NCBI GenBank assembly: GCA_033764095.1
Contig: JANRJF010000358.1
Location: forward strand, 1-8,473
Length of the DNA: 8,473 bases
Source of the DNA: JBDTMT01 sp033764095
Lineage (GTDB): Bacteria; Desulfobacterota; Binatia; HRBIN30; CADEER01
Direction: 5' to 3'
Numbering within the stretch: the stretch's first letter is position 1; the number at the start of each line of letters is the position of its first letter. The notes below the pieces were generated by a model that worked only from the letters and a program-made list of their open reading frames with translations, did no database searches and was not told where the DNA came from. The position numbers were made by a program, and so were the translations under genes. Below are positions 1 to 5,804 of the stretch, piece after piece.

Positions 1-1068
1 GTCGGCGCGCGAGACATCGTTGGCGACGATCAGGTCGAGCCCCTTCGCGGCCAGCTTGCGCTCGGCATTGCGCAGCACGTCGTCGGTCTCGGCGGCAAAA
101 CCGACCGTCAGCCGCTCGTCCGGCGTGGCGCGCAGCTCGGCGAGGATGTCGACCGTGCGCTCCAGCTCCAGCCGCATCGGGCCGTCGGTCTTCTTGAGCT
201 TCTTCGCCGCCACCTTGGCCGGCCGGTAATCGGCCACCGCGGCAGCCATGAACAACATCGAGGCGGCGCCGATCTCGCGCCGCACCGCGTCGCGCATCTC
301 GGCGGCGGTGTTGACCCGCTCGCAGCGCACGCCGTGCGGCACCGGCAGCGCCACCGGACCGCTCACCAGCACCACCTCGGCGCCGCGCCGCCAGGCCGCC
401 GCGGCGAGCGCGTAGCCCATGCGGCCGGTCGAGCGATTGGAGATGAAGCGCACCGGGTCGATCGGCTCGCGATTCGGCCCGGCGGTGACCAACACCGTCT
501 CGCCGGCGAGGTCGCCGCCGCCGAGCGCGCGCTCGACCTCGGCGACGATGGTCGCCGGATCCGCCAGTCTGCCGGCGCCCTCGTAGCCGCAGGCGAGGAA
601 GCCGACGCCCGGCTCGATCACCCGCCAGCCCCCCTGCGCGCGCAGCGTCGCCAGATTGGCCTGCACGCGCGGGTTCTCCCACATGTGCACGTTCATCGCC
701 GGCGCCAGCAGCACCGGCGCGCGCGTCGCCAGCAGCACGGTGCTGAGCAGATCATCGCCGAGGCCGTGCGCCGCCTTGCCGATCAGGTTGGCGGTCGCCG
801 GCGCGACGACGATCGCGTCGGCCGAGTCGGCGAGGCGGATGTGGCCGATCTCCGACTCCTGCGTCAGGTCGAAGAGCTCGGTCGAGACCGGCTCGCCGGA
901 CAGCGTCTGCAGGGTCAGCGGGGTGATGAACTCGGTCGCCGCGCGCGTCATGACGACGCGCACCCGCGCGCCGCGATCGCGCAACTGGCGGACGACGTCC
1001 GCCACTTTGTAGCAGGCGATGCCGCCGCTCAGACCGACGACGACCGTCTTGCCGTCACACCTGGCCAT
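1..1068 (-). CDS. coaBC: Bifunctional phosphopantothenoylcysteine decarboxylase / phosphopantothenate-cysteine ligase (CoaBC/Dfp), 3' end off the window
   Basis: CoaBC makes 4'-phosphopantetheine for coenzyme A. The CoaB domain joins 4'-phosphopantothenate to cysteine and the FMN-dependent CoaC domain decarboxylates the product. The visible 356 residues read through to the window edge without a stop; the family is usually about 400, so only the last 40 or so are missing. CoaC spans roughly residues 1-185: SGGIACYK near the N terminus, the catalytic-type His76 in the EIGHI context, APATANLIGKAAHG, the PAMN motif (123-126) and Cys160 in ACG. CoaB follows: NREPIDPVRFISNRSTGRMG (200-218), AAAVADYRPA, the KKLKK lysine cluster and GFAAET, ending in VANDVS. 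The ATG at 1068 has a GAGG six bases upstream. It overlaps the stop of the preceding membrane-protein gene by 14 bp, so it is the last visible gene of that operon. Both halves are intact as far as seen. Identification is firm. Confidence 0.97.
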   Translation of the reverse strand, partial: MARCDGKTVVVGLSGGIACYKVADVVRQLRDRGARVRVVMTRAATEFITPLTLQTLSGEPVSTELFDLTQESEIGHIRLADSADAIVVAPATANLIGKAAHGLGDDLLSTVLLATRAPVLLAPAMNVHMWENPRVQANLATLRAQGGWRVIEPGVGFLACGYEGAGRLADPATIVAEVERALGGGDLAGETVLVTAGPNREPIDPVRFISNRSTGRMGYALAAAAWRRGAEVVLVSGPVALPVPHGVRCERVNTAAEMRDAVRREIGAASMLFMAAAVADYRPAKVAAKKLKKTDGPMRLELERTVDILAELRATPDERLTVGFAAETDDVLRNAERKLAAKGLDLIVANDVSRAD

Positions 1069-2068
1069 CGCGGGCCTCGTCGTCGTCCGCCTTGACGTTC
1101 TCGACGTCGCGCAGGCTGATGCCCTCGCGCCACAGCGAGTACAAGCCGGCTGCGATGCAGCCGATGAACTGCGTGAGGTGCACGACCAACGAATAGGCGA
1201 TCGCGGCGCTCTCGTCGACGCCGAAGATGCGCAGGCCGAGCACGCAGCCAAGCTGGAAGCTGCCGATGAAGCCCGGCGCCGACGGCACCGACACCGCGAT
1301 CGCGACAATCGTCGTCAGCACCAGACTGCCGCGCACCGCCGGCACGTCGATGTGGAAGGCCCAGAAGCCGAAGGCGTAGACCAGCGAGATCACGAACCAG
1401 AGGTAGAGCGACCAGCCGAAGGCACGCAGGTACGCGATCGGGCTGTCGAGCATCTCCAGCGCCCGGACGAAGCCCTGCGCGAAGCCGTAGGCCGAGTCGC
1501 CGAGCCCGCCCGGCAGCAGGTTGGCCAGCCCTCGCGCGATGCGCAGCGCCAGCTTCTCCTGCAGGCGGATGAGCACGATCACCGCCGCCACCGCCAGCGC
1601 CAGTCCGCTCAGCATCCAGCCCCACTGCCGCACCTGATCGGACACGTTCACCAGGCTGGCCGCGAGCCCGAAGAGGAAGAGGATGGTGAACATGTCGAAG
1701 ATGCGCTCGAGCAGCACGCTGGCCAGCACGCCGCTGAGTGGCAGCTTCGCCATGCGCGAGAGCAGCACCGGGCGCACGACCTCGCCGATGCGCAGCGGCA
1801 GCACCATGTTGGCGAGGAAGCCGATGTTGGTCGCCGACACCAACGGGCGCAGCGGCGGGACGCCGACGGCGTGCAGGAAGACGCGCCAGCGCTGGGCGCG
1901 GATGAACAGCGACCACACCGTCACCGGCAGCATCGCCAGCACCCACCAGTAGTTCGCCGCGCGCAGCGCCGCGCCGGCTTCGTCCCAGTGCACGCCGCGC
2001 ACCGCGAAGCCGAGAAACAGCGCGGAAATGGCGATGCTCAGCGCGATGCGGACGCCGCGACTCTTCAT
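1055..2068 (-). CDS. Lysylphosphatidylglycerol-synthase TM-region / UPF0104 family integral membrane protein
   Basis: This 337-residue polytopic membrane protein belongs to the family (COG0392, PF03706 type) that includes the flippase-like membrane half of MprF. Seen directly: several hydrophobic segments, the motif GFLANMVLPLRIGEVVRPVL (83-102), ERIFD (121-125) and PSAPGFIGSFQ (262-272), all family hallmarks, plus a charged C-terminal tail. The cytosolic lysyl-transferase domain of full MprF is absent, so aminoacylation of lipids is not expected from this protein alone. The start at 2068 was chosen because GGGAGGG lies eight bases upstream and the ATG overlaps the TGA of the small upstream gene as ATGA. 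The in-frame extension upstream to 2221 has no membrane-protein character. Its place after a CDP-alcohol phosphatidyltransferase suggests lipid translocation or modification, which is inference. Substrate unknown. Confidence 0.9.
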   Translation of the reverse strand: MKSRGVRIALSIAISALFLGFAVRGVHWDEAGAALRAANYWWVLAMLPVTVWSLFIRAQRWRVFLHAVGVPPLRPLVSATNIGFLANMVLPLRIGEVVRPVLLSRMAKLPLSGVLASVLLERIFDMFTILFLFGLAASLVNVSDQVRQWGWMLSGLALAVAAVIVLIRLQEKLALRIARGLANLLPGGLGDSAYGFAQGFVRALEMLDSPIAYLRAFGWSLYLWFVISLVYAFGFWAFHIDVPAVRGSLVLTTIVAIAVSVPSAPGFIGSFQLGCVLGLRIFGVDESAAIAYSLVVHLTQFIGCIAAGLYSLWREGISLRDVENVKADDDEARDGQV

Positions 2069-2244
2069 GCCCGCTGCCCTCCCCCGCTCGCCGACTGCAC
2101 GACGCCCAGCCCGAACAGCGCCGCGCCGAGCAGCAGCAACACGCCACCGGCCCCGCCGACCTCGCTGTCCAGCACCACGCCGGCACCGAGCATCCAGATG
2201 AAGTAGCCGATCACCCGCCACCCTTTGCCGCGCAGCTCAACCAT
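2065..2244 (-). CDS. Small two-helix membrane protein (59 aa), hypothetical
   Basis: A 59-codon frame starts ATG GTT GAG CTG and ends GGG CAG CGG GCA TGA. It encodes two hydrophobic stretches, about residues 11-26 (VIGYFIWMLGAGVVLD) and 33-50 (GGVLLLLGAALFGLGVV), with a basic N terminus (MVELRGKGWR) and a glycine-rich tail. I do not recognise the family. It is probably a real gene: its start overlaps the stop of the CDP-alcohol phosphatidyltransferase by 8 bp, its stop forms an ATGA overlap with the next gene, it exactly fills the gap between them, and third codon positions are strongly G/C. The other two frames across this stretch give arginine/alanine- or cysteine-rich sequence typical of shadow translation. 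A weak GGAA lies seven bases before the start, so translation is probably coupled to the upstream gene. A role as an accessory subunit of the neighbouring lipid proteins is only a guess. Confidence 0.72.
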   Translation of the reverse strand: MVELRGKGWRVIGYFIWMLGAGVVLDSEVGGAGGVLLLLGAALFGLGVVQSASGGGQRA

Positions 2245-2971
2245 GCGTCGTTCCGGACAGCGCGCGGCTGACGTAGACGATGCGCTGCAGCGCGGTGATG
2301 TTGGCGAGCACCGCCAGCAGCACGATGGTCACCGTCAGCAGCAATTCGTCGGTGCCGAGCAGGTGATCGACGATCGAGCCGTAGATCGAGCCGAAGCCGA
2401 GCAGCACGAAGCGCTCCGGCCGTTGCAGCCAGCCGATCTCGCAGGGCACGCCGAGCCCCTCGGCGCGGGCGCGCGTGTAGCTCACCATGACGCCGCCGAG
2501 GATGGCGAGCAGCACCGCCCACACCCGCCAGCCGTGCGCGAACAGCACGATCAGGCCGGCGTAGCTGACGAACTCGGCGTAGCGATCCATGACCGAATCG
2601 AGATACGCGCCGCGCCGGCTAGCGCCGTTGCCGCGCCGTGCCACCTTGCCGTCGAGGATGTCGAGCGTGCCGGCGAACAGCACCAGCCAGCCGGCGCAGA
2701 ACACCAGGCCACTGGCGTAGGCCCAGGCGACCAGCGCGCTGACCGCCACCTGCGCATAGGTGAGCGCGATCGGCTGCACGCCGAGGCGCACGAACAACGC
2801 CTCGAACGGATCGAGATTGGTGAAGTACCAGGCGCGCACCCGACTGCTGAGGAGGCGCGAGCCCTTCACCGCCGAACTGTCCGGCTGGCTGCGCAGGTAG
2901 AAGCGCATGCCCAGCGTCGCCGCGCCGACGATCAAGCCCAGGTTGAACAGGGCGAAGAGCGGGCGTGACAT
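2237..2971 (-). CDS. CDP-alcohol phosphatidyltransferase family protein
   Basis: This 244-residue membrane enzyme carries the complete CDP-alcohol phosphotransferase signature DxxDGxxAR(x8)GxxxDxxxD at residues 104-129: Asp104, Asp107, Gly108, Ala111-Arg112, Gly121, Asp125 and Asp129. These aspartates bind divalent metal and the CDP-lipid in the family, which transfers a phosphatidyl group from a CDP-linked lipid to an alcohol headgroup. About six or seven hydrophobic helices are visible, including an extra N-terminal one (about 5-22) followed by a soluble stretch. SYTRARAEG (164-172) and RPERF further on resemble the phosphatidylinositol-phosphate and archaetidylinositol-phosphate synthase branch more than PgsA or PssA, but the headgroup cannot be settled by eye. 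It is the first gene of a four-gene operon and overlaps the small membrane protein by 8 bp. The ATG at 2971 has no Shine-Dalgarno sequence; the predicted transcript start lies only a few bases upstream, suggesting near-leaderless expression. Confidence 0.93.
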   Translation of the reverse strand: MSRPLFALFNLGLIVGAATLGMRFYLRSQPDSSAVKGSRLLSSRVRAWYFTNLDPFEALFVRLGVQPIALTYAQVAVSALVAWAYASGLVFCAGWLVLFAGTLDILDGKVARRGNGASRRGAYLDSVMDRYAEFVSYAGLIVLFAHGWRVWAVLLAILGGVMVSYTRARAEGLGVPCEIGWLQRPERFVLLGFGSIYGSIVDHLLGTDELLLTVTIVLLAVLANITALQRIVYVSRALSGTTHG

Positions 2972-2982
2972 GGCGGCGGCGG

Positions 2983-3011
2983 GTTATAACGGAGGCCCGT
3001 GGGGCTCGCAA
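2983..3011 (-). promoter_or_regulatory. Candidate sigma-70-type promoter of the lipid/coaBC operon
   Basis: On the minus strand, TTGCGA (3011-3006) and TATAAC (2988-2983) are separated by exactly 17 bases. These match the consensus hexamers at 4 of 6 and 5 of 6 positions, unusual in such GC-rich DNA. Initiation about seven bases downstream would fall near 2976, leaving about five bases before the ATG at 2971. That fits the absence of a ribosome binding site there. It sits just beyond the palindrome that follows mrp. Confidence 0.5.
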
Positions 3012-3012
3012 A

Positions 3013-3034
3013 GCCGGCGCCGCGCGGCGCCGGC
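3013..3034 (-). terminator. Perfect 22-bp GC palindrome after mrp, candidate terminator
   Basis: The 22 bases at 3013-3034 equal their own reverse complement and begin one base after the mrp stop codon in the direction of transcription. They can fold as nine G/C pairs around a GCGC loop. On the minus strand the stem is followed by only TTTGCG, so the uridine tract is short for a classical intrinsic terminator. A weak terminator or an mRNA 3'-end stabiliser both fit. Those TTG bases are also the -35 element of the next promoter, so terminator and promoter abut. Confidence 0.5.
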
Positions 3035-3035
3035 G

Positions 3036-4085
3036 TCAGCCGATGATGCGCGGCGCCTCGCCGCGCTCGGCCTCGATGCCTTCCAGCACCTGCTCGGCGA
3101 GGGCGCGATAGGTCTGGCTCACCGCGTGGTCCGGCTCGGCCAGCACGATCGGCAGGCCGGCGTCGCCGCTGGCGCGGATGCGCGGCTCGATCGGCAGACG
3201 GGCGAGGATCGGCACGCCGAACTCGCGCTCGAGGCGCGCCGCGCCGCCGGCGCCGAAGATCTCGTCGCGCGTGCCGCAGTGCGGGCAGACGTAGCCGCTC
3301 ATGTTCTCGACCAGGCCGAGCACCGGCGCGTTGACCTGGTTGAACATGGCGATGCCGCGCTCGACGTCGATCACCGACACGTCCTGCGGCGTCGTCACCA
3401 CCACGCCGCCGGCGAGCGGCACCTGCTGCACCAGGGTCAGCGGCACGTCGCCGGTGCCGGGCGGCAGGTCGACGACGAGCAGATCGAGCTCGCCCCACTC
3501 GACGTCCTTGAGGAACTGGCGCAGCAGGCCGGTGACCAGCGGACCGCGCCAGATCACCGGCGAGCTGTCGTCGAGGAAGAAGCCCATCGACATGACGCGC
3601 AGGCCGTGCGCCTCCAGCGGGACGACGCGGTTGCCGTCGACCACGCGCGGGCGGGCATGCACGCCGAGCATGGTCGGCAGGCTGGGACCGTAGACGTCCG
3701 CGTCGAGCAGGCCGACGCGCTTGCCGAGCTGCGCCAGCGCTGCCGCGAGGTTGACCGCGACGGTCGACTTGCCGACCCCGCCCTTGGTGCTCGCCACCGC
3801 GACGATGTCGGCGACCCCGGGGATCGCTTCCATCTGCGCCTCGGGCGGGCGCGCGATCTGCACGTCGACGCGCGTCACCTCGGGCAGCGCGCCGACCGCC
3901 TGCTTGATGTCGGCCACCGTCGCCTGCGCGATCGGCGGCGGCAGCGGACCGGGCGTGAAGTGCACGACGACGACGCCGTCCTGCAGCGCGACCTCGCGCA
4001 CCAGCCCGCCGGTGACGATGTCGCGGTTCAGGCCCGGCGGCCGCACCTCGCGCAGCCGTTCGCGGATGTCGTCGATGCTGATCAT
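3036..4085 (-). CDS. mrp: Mrp/ApbC/NBP35-family P-loop ATPase, Fe-S cluster carrier
   Basis: This cytosolic ATPase family binds and transfers iron-sulfur clusters to client apoproteins. The 349-residue product has the usual two-part build: an N-terminal MIP18/DUF59 domain (about 1-80) and a MinD-like nucleotide-binding domain. Seen: the deviant Walker A KGGVGKST (101-108) with its signature lysine, LLDADVYGPS (126-135), DLPPGTGD (206-213), and the CxxC pair Cys267/Cys270 in GYVCPHCG, the cluster-bridging cysteines of the family. All key residues are present. The ATG at 4085 was chosen over an upstream in-frame extension because it begins the DUF59 domain (MISIDD) and overlaps the DUF971 stop as ATGA, which implies translational coupling; there is no separate Shine-Dalgarno sequence. 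The gene is followed by a GC palindrome that may end the transcript. Confidence 0.96.
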   Translation of the reverse strand: MISIDDIRERLREVRPPGLNRDIVTGGLVREVALQDGVVVVHFTPGPLPPPIAQATVADIKQAVGALPEVTRVDVQIARPPEAQMEAIPGVADIVAVASTKGGVGKSTVAVNLAAALAQLGKRVGLLDADVYGPSLPTMLGVHARPRVVDGNRVVPLEAHGLRVMSMGFFLDDSSPVIWRGPLVTGLLRQFLKDVEWGELDLLVVDLPPGTGDVPLTLVQQVPLAGGVVVTTPQDVSVIDVERGIAMFNQVNAPVLGLVENMSGYVCPHCGTRDEIFGAGGAARLEREFGVPILARLPIEPRIRASGDAGLPIVLAEPDHAVSQTYRALAEQVLEGIEAERGEAPRIIG

Positions 4086-4411
4086 GCCGGGGTGGCGGCC
4101 GCGGTGGCGCAGGCGGCGCAGGGACAGAGGTCGCGCAGCGTCTGGTAGGCGTAGATGCCGGTGTCGTGCCCGTCGCTCCACTCGACGCTAACCGCGTAGC
4201 GGCCGACCAGGCCGATCTGCACCGGGTAGAGCGTCGCCTCGCCGTCGCTGACGATCGGCAGGCCGCGCTTCTGGCCGCGGCAGCCGGCGCACGGGCAGTG
4301 CGCGCGCAGATAGCTGTTCAGGTACTCGCTGACGTGCCCGTCGCCCCAGACGACGCGCACCGCGCGCGCGCCCAAGCGGCGGATCTCGGTCGGCATGCGC
4401 GGCGTCGACAC
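4082..4411 (-). CDS. DUF971 / GBBH-like N-terminal-domain protein
   Basis: A 109-residue protein of the DUF971 (PF06155) type, a small domain related to the zinc-binding N-terminal part of gamma-butyrobetaine hydroxylase. It contains two similar halves: VVWGDGHVSEYLNSYLRAHC followed by PCAGC, and VEWSDGHDTGIYAYQTLRDL followed by CPCAAC. This gives two CxCxxC clusters (Cys39/41/44 and Cys96/98/101), well suited to binding zinc or another metal. It overlaps mrp by 4 bp. DUF971 genes are commonly found next to mrp, so a role in Fe-S or metal handling is likely but unproven. The start is uncertain: GTG at 4411 gives 109 residues, ATG at 4396 gives 104, and neither has a clear Shine-Dalgarno sequence. 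A weak promoter-like pair on the minus strand (TTGCCT at 4446-4441, TAGGGT at 4423-4418, 17-base spacer) would start transcription close to the GTG. Confidence 0.9.
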   Translation of the reverse strand: MSTPRMPTEIRRLGARAVRVVWGDGHVSEYLNSYLRAHCPCAGCRGQKRGLPIVSDGEATLYPVQIGLVGRYAVSVEWSDGHDTGIYAYQTLRDLCPCAACATAAATPA

Positions 4412-4457
4412 CCGGCGACCCTAACCAGTGCCCGATATGAAGGCAACGCGCCCAGGA

Positions 4458-4498
4458 CCTTCGCTGCGCGCTCCGCGCCTCTGCGTCTTCGTGTGGCC
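4458..4498 (-). repeat. Degenerate purine-rich short-unit repeat tract in the divergent spacer
   Basis: Read on the minus strand, the tract consists of loosely repeated words of about eight bases: CACGAAGA, CGCAGAGG, CGCGGAGC, GCAGCGAAGG. It is strongly purine-rich and shows no coding character. It lies in the 176-bp spacer between the DUF971 start and the polyprenyl synthase start. Tracts of this style recur between genes in many GC-rich environmental genomes; I know of no assigned function. Confidence 0.45.
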
Positions 4499-4516
4499 CT
4501 CCGCCGGCGGGTTGCC

Positions 4517-4544
4517 TTGACACTCGGTCGTCATCTGAAATGAT
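4517..4544 (+). promoter_or_regulatory. Candidate sigma-70-type promoter of the polyprenyl synthase gene
   Basis: A perfect TTGACA (4517-4522) is followed after 16 bases by AATGAT (4539-4544), a 4 of 6 match to the -10 consensus. The -10 is preceded by TGA, an extended TGN element that can compensate for a weak -10. Transcription would start near 4551, leaving a leader of about 37 bases before the GTG at 4588. This placement argues against an ATG at 4540 as the start codon, since it would lie inside the -10 element. Confidence 0.6.
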
Positions 4545-4573
4545 CCGGCGCGGTCATGGGCAGTTCCACGCAA

Positions 4574-4587
4574 GCGGGAGTTCCCGC
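4574..4587 (+). promoter_or_regulatory. Ribosome binding site inside a short inverted repeat
   Basis: The Shine-Dalgarno-like GGGAG at 4576-4580 lies seven bases before the GTG at 4588. The same bases are part of an inverted repeat, GCGGGA (4574-4579) and TCCCGC (4582-4587), which ends directly against the start codon. Folding would hide the ribosome binding site in a five- to six-pair GC hairpin, so initiation may depend on melting or on a bound factor. This is seen in sequence only. Confidence 0.45.
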
Positions 4588-5571
4588 GTGAGCAGCGCCC
4601 ATTCCCCCGCCGGTCCGCTGCCGTCGCCGGCAACGCTGGTCGGCGAGGAGCTGCGGCTGGTCGAGACGCGCCTGCAGACGCTGCTCGCCTCGCGCGAGCC
4701 GCGCCTCAACGAGATCGCCGGCTACCTGATCGGCGCCGGCGGCAAGCGGGTGCGCCCGGCGGTGACGCTGCTCGTCTTCCGCGCCTGCGGCGGCCGCGCC
4801 ATCGCCGACGCGGTCGACGTCGCCGTCGCGCTGGAGCTGATCCATTCGGCCAGCCTGCTGCACGACGACATCATCGACGAGAACCGCGTCCGCCGCGGCC
4901 GCGACTCGCCGCGCGCCAAGTTCGGCGTGCCGCAGACGCTGGTGGCCGGCGACTTCCTGTTCAGCCGCGCTTTCCAGCTCTGCGGCCGCTTCGACGCCGA
5001 GCTGGTCGACTGGGCGGCCGAGGCCTGCGTCGCGCTCACCGAGGGCGAGATCATGCAGGGGCGCTTCCGCCGCAACCCGGCGGTGACGCTCGACGACTAC
5101 CAGGAGATCATCGCGCGCAAGACCGCCTCGCTGTTCGAGGTCGGCGCGCGCACGGCGGCGAAGCTGGCGGGCGCCGAGGCGGCGACCGTGCAGGCGCTGG
5201 CGAGCTGCGGCCACCACGTCGGCGTCACCTTCCAGATGATCGACGACCTGCTCGACGTCACCGCCGCCGAGGCCGAGCTCGGCAAGCCGGTCGGCCTCGA
5301 CGTGCGCGAGGGCAACCCGTCGCTGCCACTGGTGCTGGCCATCGAGCACGACGACGAGATCCGCCGCCTGTTCGGCTCGCCCGAGCTGTCGGAGGGAGAG
5401 GTCAGCGCCGTGCTCGGCCGCCTGCGCCGCTCCGGCGTCATCGCGCGCGGCTACGCGCTCGCCGCCGAGCACGCCGGCAGCGCCCGCGAGGCTCTGCTCT
5501 CGCTGCCCGACTCGCCCTATCGCCGCTACCTGCTGGCGATGGTCGATCAGCTCCTCGACCGCGCCGCGTAG
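4588..5571 (+). CDS. Polyprenyl diphosphate synthase (long-chain trans-isoprenyl diphosphate synthase, octaprenyl/solanesyl type)
   Basis: The enzyme chain-elongates allylic diphosphates with isopentenyl diphosphate to make the side chain of a respiratory quinone. The 327 residues match the usual length. Numbering from the GTG: GGKRVRP (51-57) binds diphosphate; the first aspartate-rich motif is DDIID (93-97), followed by RRGR; GDFLFSRAF follows; RKTASLF is near 177; the second aspartate-rich motif is DDLLD (219-223). The fifth residue before the first motif is alanine, a small residue typical of long-chain products. The GTG at 4588 was chosen because GGGAG lies seven bases upstream and a good promoter covers the more upstream in-frame ATG at 4540. 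It is the only plus-strand gene here, divergent from DUF971-mrp and convergent with the dioxygenase gene. It could be called IspB, SdsA or HepT-like; chain length cannot be proved from sequence. Confidence 0.93.
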   Translation: MSSAHSPAGPLPSPATLVGEELRLVETRLQTLLASREPRLNEIAGYLIGAGGKRVRPAVTLLVFRACGGRAIADAVDVAVALELIHSASLLHDDIIDENRVRRGRDSPRAKFGVPQTLVAGDFLFSRAFQLCGRFDAELVDWAAEACVALTEGEIMQGRFRRNPAVTLDDYQEIIARKTASLFEVGARTAAKLAGAEAATVQALASCGHHVGVTFQMIDDLLDVTAAEAELGKPVGLDVREGNPSLPLVLAIEHDDEIRRLFGSPELSEGEVSAVLGRLRRSGVIARGYALAAEHAGSAREALLSLPDSPYRRYLLAMVDQLLDRAA

Positions 5572-5624
5572 TTCGGTCCCCCCACCTCTCATAGGGCGTT
5601 GGCGGAGCGGCGTCGAACGAGCGC

Positions 5625-5786
5625 GCTTGGCCACGGATTACACGGACCACTGACTGGATTTCACGGATACGGCGATCGAGTCAGTCTCTGCCTTTGCCTC
5701 CTCCTGTTTTCTTCGTTCTGTTTTCTTCGTTCTGTGGCTCTCCGTGAAATCCGTGTCATCCGTGTCCGTGTAATCCGTGGCCAAGC
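5625..5786. repeat. Nested long inverted-repeat element in the convergent spacer
   Basis: Outer arms of 23 bases (5625-5647 and 5764-5786) are perfect reverse complements of each other, built on CCACGGATTACACGG. Inside them, 12-base arms 5656-5667 and 5741-5752 (GGATTTCACGGA and its complement) also pair exactly. The arms contain variants of the word ATCCGTG, repeated several times. The loop is T-rich and AT-richer than the genes and holds a 14-base tandem duplication. The element sits between the ends of the convergent polyprenyl synthase (stop 5571) and dioxygenase (stop 5805). Frames through it give low-complexity peptides and are not genes. Possible roles are a bidirectional transcript-end structure or a mobile intergenic repeat. 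Confidence 0.8.
5704..5731. repeat. 14-bp tandem duplication inside the inverted-repeat element
   Basis: The 14-base unit CTGTTTTCTTCGTT occurs twice back to back (5704-5717 and 5718-5731), and the first four bases of a third copy follow. It forms the T-rich loop region of the surrounding inverted repeat and contrasts strongly with the GC-rich genes. Confidence 0.8.
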
Positions 5787-5804
5787 CGCTCAGCGACGGG
5801 CGCG

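Noticed and set aside
334..1095. Plus-strand 253-codon open frame, rich in Arg, His and Gln
   Set aside because: Antisense shadow of coaBC, whose minus-strand translation is unmistakable; the composition is typical of reverse-frame reading in GC-rich DNA.
1019..2206. Plus-strand 395-codon open frame
   Set aside because: Lies opposite the UPF0104 and small membrane-protein genes; His/Gln/Arg/Ala-rich, with no domain or membrane character.
2907..4148. Plus-strand 413-codon open frame, the longest in the window
   Set aside because: Complement of mrp, which has all Walker and CxxC motifs on the minus strand; no family resemblance in this frame.
4540..4587. ATG at 4540 as the start of the polyprenyl synthase
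   Set aside because: It falls inside the predicted -10 element and has no ribosome binding site; the GTG at 4588 has GGGAG at good spacing and gives the usual family length.
5572..5624. Possible tRNA-like segment after the polyprenyl synthase stop
   Set aside because: A GTCGAAC-like word suggested a T-loop, but no acceptor, D or anticodon stems could be paired around it.
4531..5634. Minus-strand 367-codon open frame
   Set aside because: Antisense to the polyprenyl synthase with its two aspartate-rich motifs; low-complexity composition.
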